Source: Chthoniobacterales bacterium (GTDB lineage Bacteria > Verrucomicrobiota > Verrucomicrobiia > Chthoniobacterales > UBA10450). Taken from it: a DNA stretch of 6,813 nucleotides. Within the stretch, counting starts at the first letter, position 1, and each line of letters starts with the position of its first letter. The position numbers were made by a program, and so were the translations under genes. The stretch lies in contig JACCZQ010000144.1 in the NCBI GenBank assembly GCA_013695905.1, forward strand, positions 1 to 6,813. Direction: 5' to 3'. Below are positions 5,296-6,813 of this stretch, in pieces. A model generated the notes under the pieces. It was not told the DNA's origin. It searched no databases and worked only from the letters and a program-made list of their open reading frames with translations.

Positions 5296-6141
5296 ATGTC
5301 CGACCGAACCGAGCAGCTCCGCACCGCCCTCGAGGAGATCACCGCCGCGCAGAAAACCGTCGCGTGCGGAGTCGCAGTGCGCGATTTCGAAACCGGCTTC
5401 GAGTTTTCGCACCACGGCGACCGCGTTTTCCACGCCGCCAGCACGATCAAAGTCGCCATTCTCCTCGCGTTGATGAAGCTCGTCGACGAGCGGCAGCTGC
5501 AGCTCACCGCGCCGCTCCATGTGCGGAATCGCTTCCTCAGCGCAGTGGACGCGACACCCTACCGCCTCGACTCCAGCTCCGACGGTTTCCCGCAGCTTTA
5601 CCGCTCCGTCGGCCGCACCGCGAAAATCGCCGATCTGGCGGAGAGCATGATCACCTCGAGCAGCAATCTGGCGACAAACCTGCTCCTCGATTTCATTGGC
5701 AACGAACGCGCCGCGGAGATCCTGCGGGACGCCGGTGTGAAAGGCGTGCACCTGCGCCGCGGCGTGGCCGATGACAAAGCGTTCGATGCCGGCCTCAACA
5801 ACGAAACCACGGCGCAAGGATTGGTGGAGCTGTTCGCGGTCTTGCGTGGCGATTTCCTGTCCAGGAAGAGCCGCGACCACGTGATCCATATCCTGTTGCA
5901 ACAGCGTTTCACCTCCATGATCCCCGCCGGTCTGCCGTCGCACGCCACCGTTGCGCACAAGACGGGGGAGATCTCCACCGCCTGCCACGATGCGGGCATC
6001 GTTTATGTGCCGGAGCGGGAGCCGTACATCGTCGCGATTTTGACCGAGGTGGAGCCGGAGAAGAACGGCCGACGCGAAACCGTGGCGAAAATTTCCGAAG
6101 CTGTGTTCCGGGCGGTCACAGGAAAGGCAGCCGCCAAGTGA
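5296..6141 (+). CDS. Beta-lactamase/PBP-fold serine hydrolase, class A-like, without signal peptide
   Basis: The 281-residue product has the active-site motifs of class A beta-lactamase-related serine hydrolases (PF13354 type): ASTIKV with nucleophile Ser49 and Lys52, SSN at 122-124 in place of SDN, and HKTG with Lys222-Thr223-Gly224. The omega-loop region (RRGVADDKAFDAGLNNETT, about 154-172) has no Glu in the Glu166-x-x-x-Asn arrangement needed for deacylation by true class A beta-lactamases, so a peptidase, esterase or amidase role is more likely than antibiotic resistance. ATG 5296 is chosen; a TTG at 5257 would add 13 residues (MRPFFGIVNSSRR) but give no signal peptide. Neither start gives a hydrophobic leader, odd because most SxxK enzymes are exported. 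The stop codon overlaps the start of the M15 gene, so the two are co-translated. Substrate unknown. Confidence 0.85.
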   Translation: MSDRTEQLRTALEEITAAQKTVACGVAVRDFETGFEFSHHGDRVFHAASTIKVAILLALMKLVDERQLQLTAPLHVRNRFLSAVDATPYRLDSSSDGFPQLYRSVGRTAKIADLAESMITSSSNLATNLLLDFIGNERAAEILRDAGVKGVHLRRGVADDKAFDAGLNNETTAQGLVELFAVLRGDFLSRKSRDHVIHILLQQRFTSMIPAGLPSHATVAHKTGEISTACHDAGIVYVPEREPYIVAILTEVEPEKNGRRETVAKISEAVFRAVTGKAAAK

Positions 6142-6728
6142 GCGCGTTCGACCTGGAGGTGGTGGATGGCCTCACCCTCTCCGCTGAACTCCGCGCGCTG
6201 CTGCTCCCCGGTGAGCCGGTTGCAGATGAAGAGGGCAAGGTGCACCACCTGCCACGATTCTTTTATGCGGTGCCGAGCTGGGCGAAAGCCCACGAAACGC
6301 GCCTGACGCCAAACTTCAAACTTGCCGAATTGATGACCGTTGATTGCCACGAAGCCGAGCTGCTCCTGCGGGAGTTTCCGCGTCACGTCCCGTGCGCGGT
6401 GGTGCTGCTCGCCCGTTATCTCGAAGATTTGCGGCGGGACGCGGAGACGGCGGTGTTCGTGAGCGCGAACGGCGGCTACCGCTCGCCCGCGCATACGCGG
6501 AATCTGCCGAAGAGCCCCCACTGCTGGGCGGCGGCGGCTGATATTTACCGGGTCGGCGACACCTATTTGAACGATGAGAAATCAATCGCGAAATATCGCG
6601 AGATGGCGGAGCGGCTCGGCCCGCAAGTATTCGTCCGGCCATACACGGAAGGAGACGATCACCTGCACCTGGACCTCGGCTACGTGACGGTGACGCCGCG
6701 GGACTGCAGCGAACGACAGCGAATCTGA
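6138..6728 (+). CDS. M15-family zinc D,D-peptidase-like protein, without signal peptide
   Basis: The 196-residue protein carries the Hedgehog/DD-peptidase fold signature of peptidase M15 (M15_3/VanY-like), zinc enzymes that cleave D-Ala-D-Ala or related peptidoglycan bonds. Evidence: FKLAELM (60-66), SANGGYRSPAHTRN (109-122) corresponding to the substrate-binding 'SGYRSxxHN' block, SPHCWAAAADIY (126-137) giving the ligands His128 and Asp135 in an HxxxxxxD motif, and GDDHLHLDLGY (172-182), where Asp174 is the likely catalytic acid/base and His177 the third zinc ligand. The GTG start at 6138 overlaps the upstream TGA as GTGA, with AGGAAAGG at 6120-6127 as a plausible ribosome binding site; translational coupling is likely. 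The N-terminal 58 residues (LPGEPVADEEGKVHHLPRFF and flanks) match nothing I recognise and contain no signal peptide. If active, it would act in the cytosol or need another export route. Confidence 0.82.
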   Translation: MSAFDLEVVDGLTLSAELRALLLPGEPVADEEGKVHHLPRFFYAVPSWAKAHETRLTPNFKLAELMTVDCHEAELLLREFPRHVPCAVVLLARYLEDLRRDAETAVFVSANGGYRSPAHTRNLPKSPHCWAAAADIYRVGDTYLNDEKSIAKYREMAERLGPQVFVRPYTEGDDHLHLDLGYVTVTPRDCSERQRI

Positions 6729-6813
6729 TGAACGGCGCAAAGGGGAGCGAAGGGAGAGCCAGAGGTGCCGGCGCCCGGCATATCGATTTGTATGCCCGGC
6801 GACAACTCCGGGG
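6728..6813 (+). CDS. Possible start of a third operon gene (truncated by window end)
   Basis: An ATG at 6728 shares its A with the M15 stop codon (TGATG), a common arrangement for translationally coupled genes, and stays open for 28 codons to the window end (MNGAKGSEGRARGAGARHIDLYARRQLRG). The first 16 residues are low-complexity Gly/Ala/Arg with AGA codons otherwise rare here, so the true start could be further in. An alternative ATG at 6792 opens another frame. I do not recognise the protein. A hairpin at 6772-6801 argues that this may instead be the 3' end of the operon. Confidence 0.3.
   Translation, partial: MNGAKGSEGRARGAGARHIDLYARRQLR
6772..6801. repeat. Inverted repeat near the window end
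   Basis: CGCCCGGCATA (6772-6782) and TATGCCCGGCG (6791-6801) pair over 11 bp with one C-C mismatch and an 8-base loop TCGATTTG. It starts 44 bases past the M15 stop codon. No T-run follows before the window ends, so it may be a terminator without a U-tract, a repeat, or chance within a coding sequence. Confidence 0.4.

Noticed and set aside
5236..5988. 250-codon minus-strand frame opposite the serine hydrolase gene
   Set aside because: Antisense shadow caused by high GC in third positions; the plus strand has clear SxxK, SxN and KTG motifs.

Overview
The window is GC-rich, gene-dense bacterial chromosome. The genes are ordinary housekeeping and cell-envelope types from a Gram-negative (diderm) bacterium: it opens with the C-terminus of an outer-membrane TonB-dependent receptor that ends in an aromatic residue. 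The receptor's terminal segment, the lone gatB and the short palindromic repeat families between genes fit Verrucomicrobiota best (Opitutaceae-like). That assignment is from memory of such genomes and is tentative.

Layout. 1-279 (+): tail of a TonB-dependent receptor, followed by a hairpin. 490-1047 (+): gamma-class carbonic anhydrase family protein. 1048-1836: a 789-bp gap between convergent genes with no credible gene, packed with at least three families of palindromic repeats. 1837-2958 (-): glycerate kinase. 2999-3061: a 63-bp near-perfect palindrome. 3073-4521 (-): gatB, tRNA-dependent amidotransferase subunit B. 4534-4611: another palindrome built on GAACAGAAT words. 4625-5248 (-): class I glutamine-amidotransferase-like hydrolase of peptidase family C26. 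A 47-bp divergent gap then leads into a plus-strand operon: 5296-6141 (beta-lactamase/PBP-fold serine hydrolase) and 6138-6728 (M15-type zinc peptidase), which overlap by four bases. A possible third gene starts at 6728 and leaves the window.

How the parts relate. Glycerate kinase and gatB are unrelated housekeeping genes on the same strand. The right-hand group (C26 hydrolase, serine hydrolase, M15 peptidase) consists of three peptide or amide hydrolases on either side of one short intergenic region. None of the three shows a signal peptide, which is unusual for SxxK and M15 enzymes, most of which act on periplasmic peptidoglycan. A cytosolic peptide or muropeptide-processing role is possible but is inference only.

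The strongest non-coding signal is the repeat-rich gap. Its composite inverted repeat (1518-1766) has hairpin stems whose two copies differ by compensating base changes, so the folded form rather than the exact sequence seems to be conserved. No CRISPR array, tRNA, rRNA, transposase gene or clear new defence system is visible.
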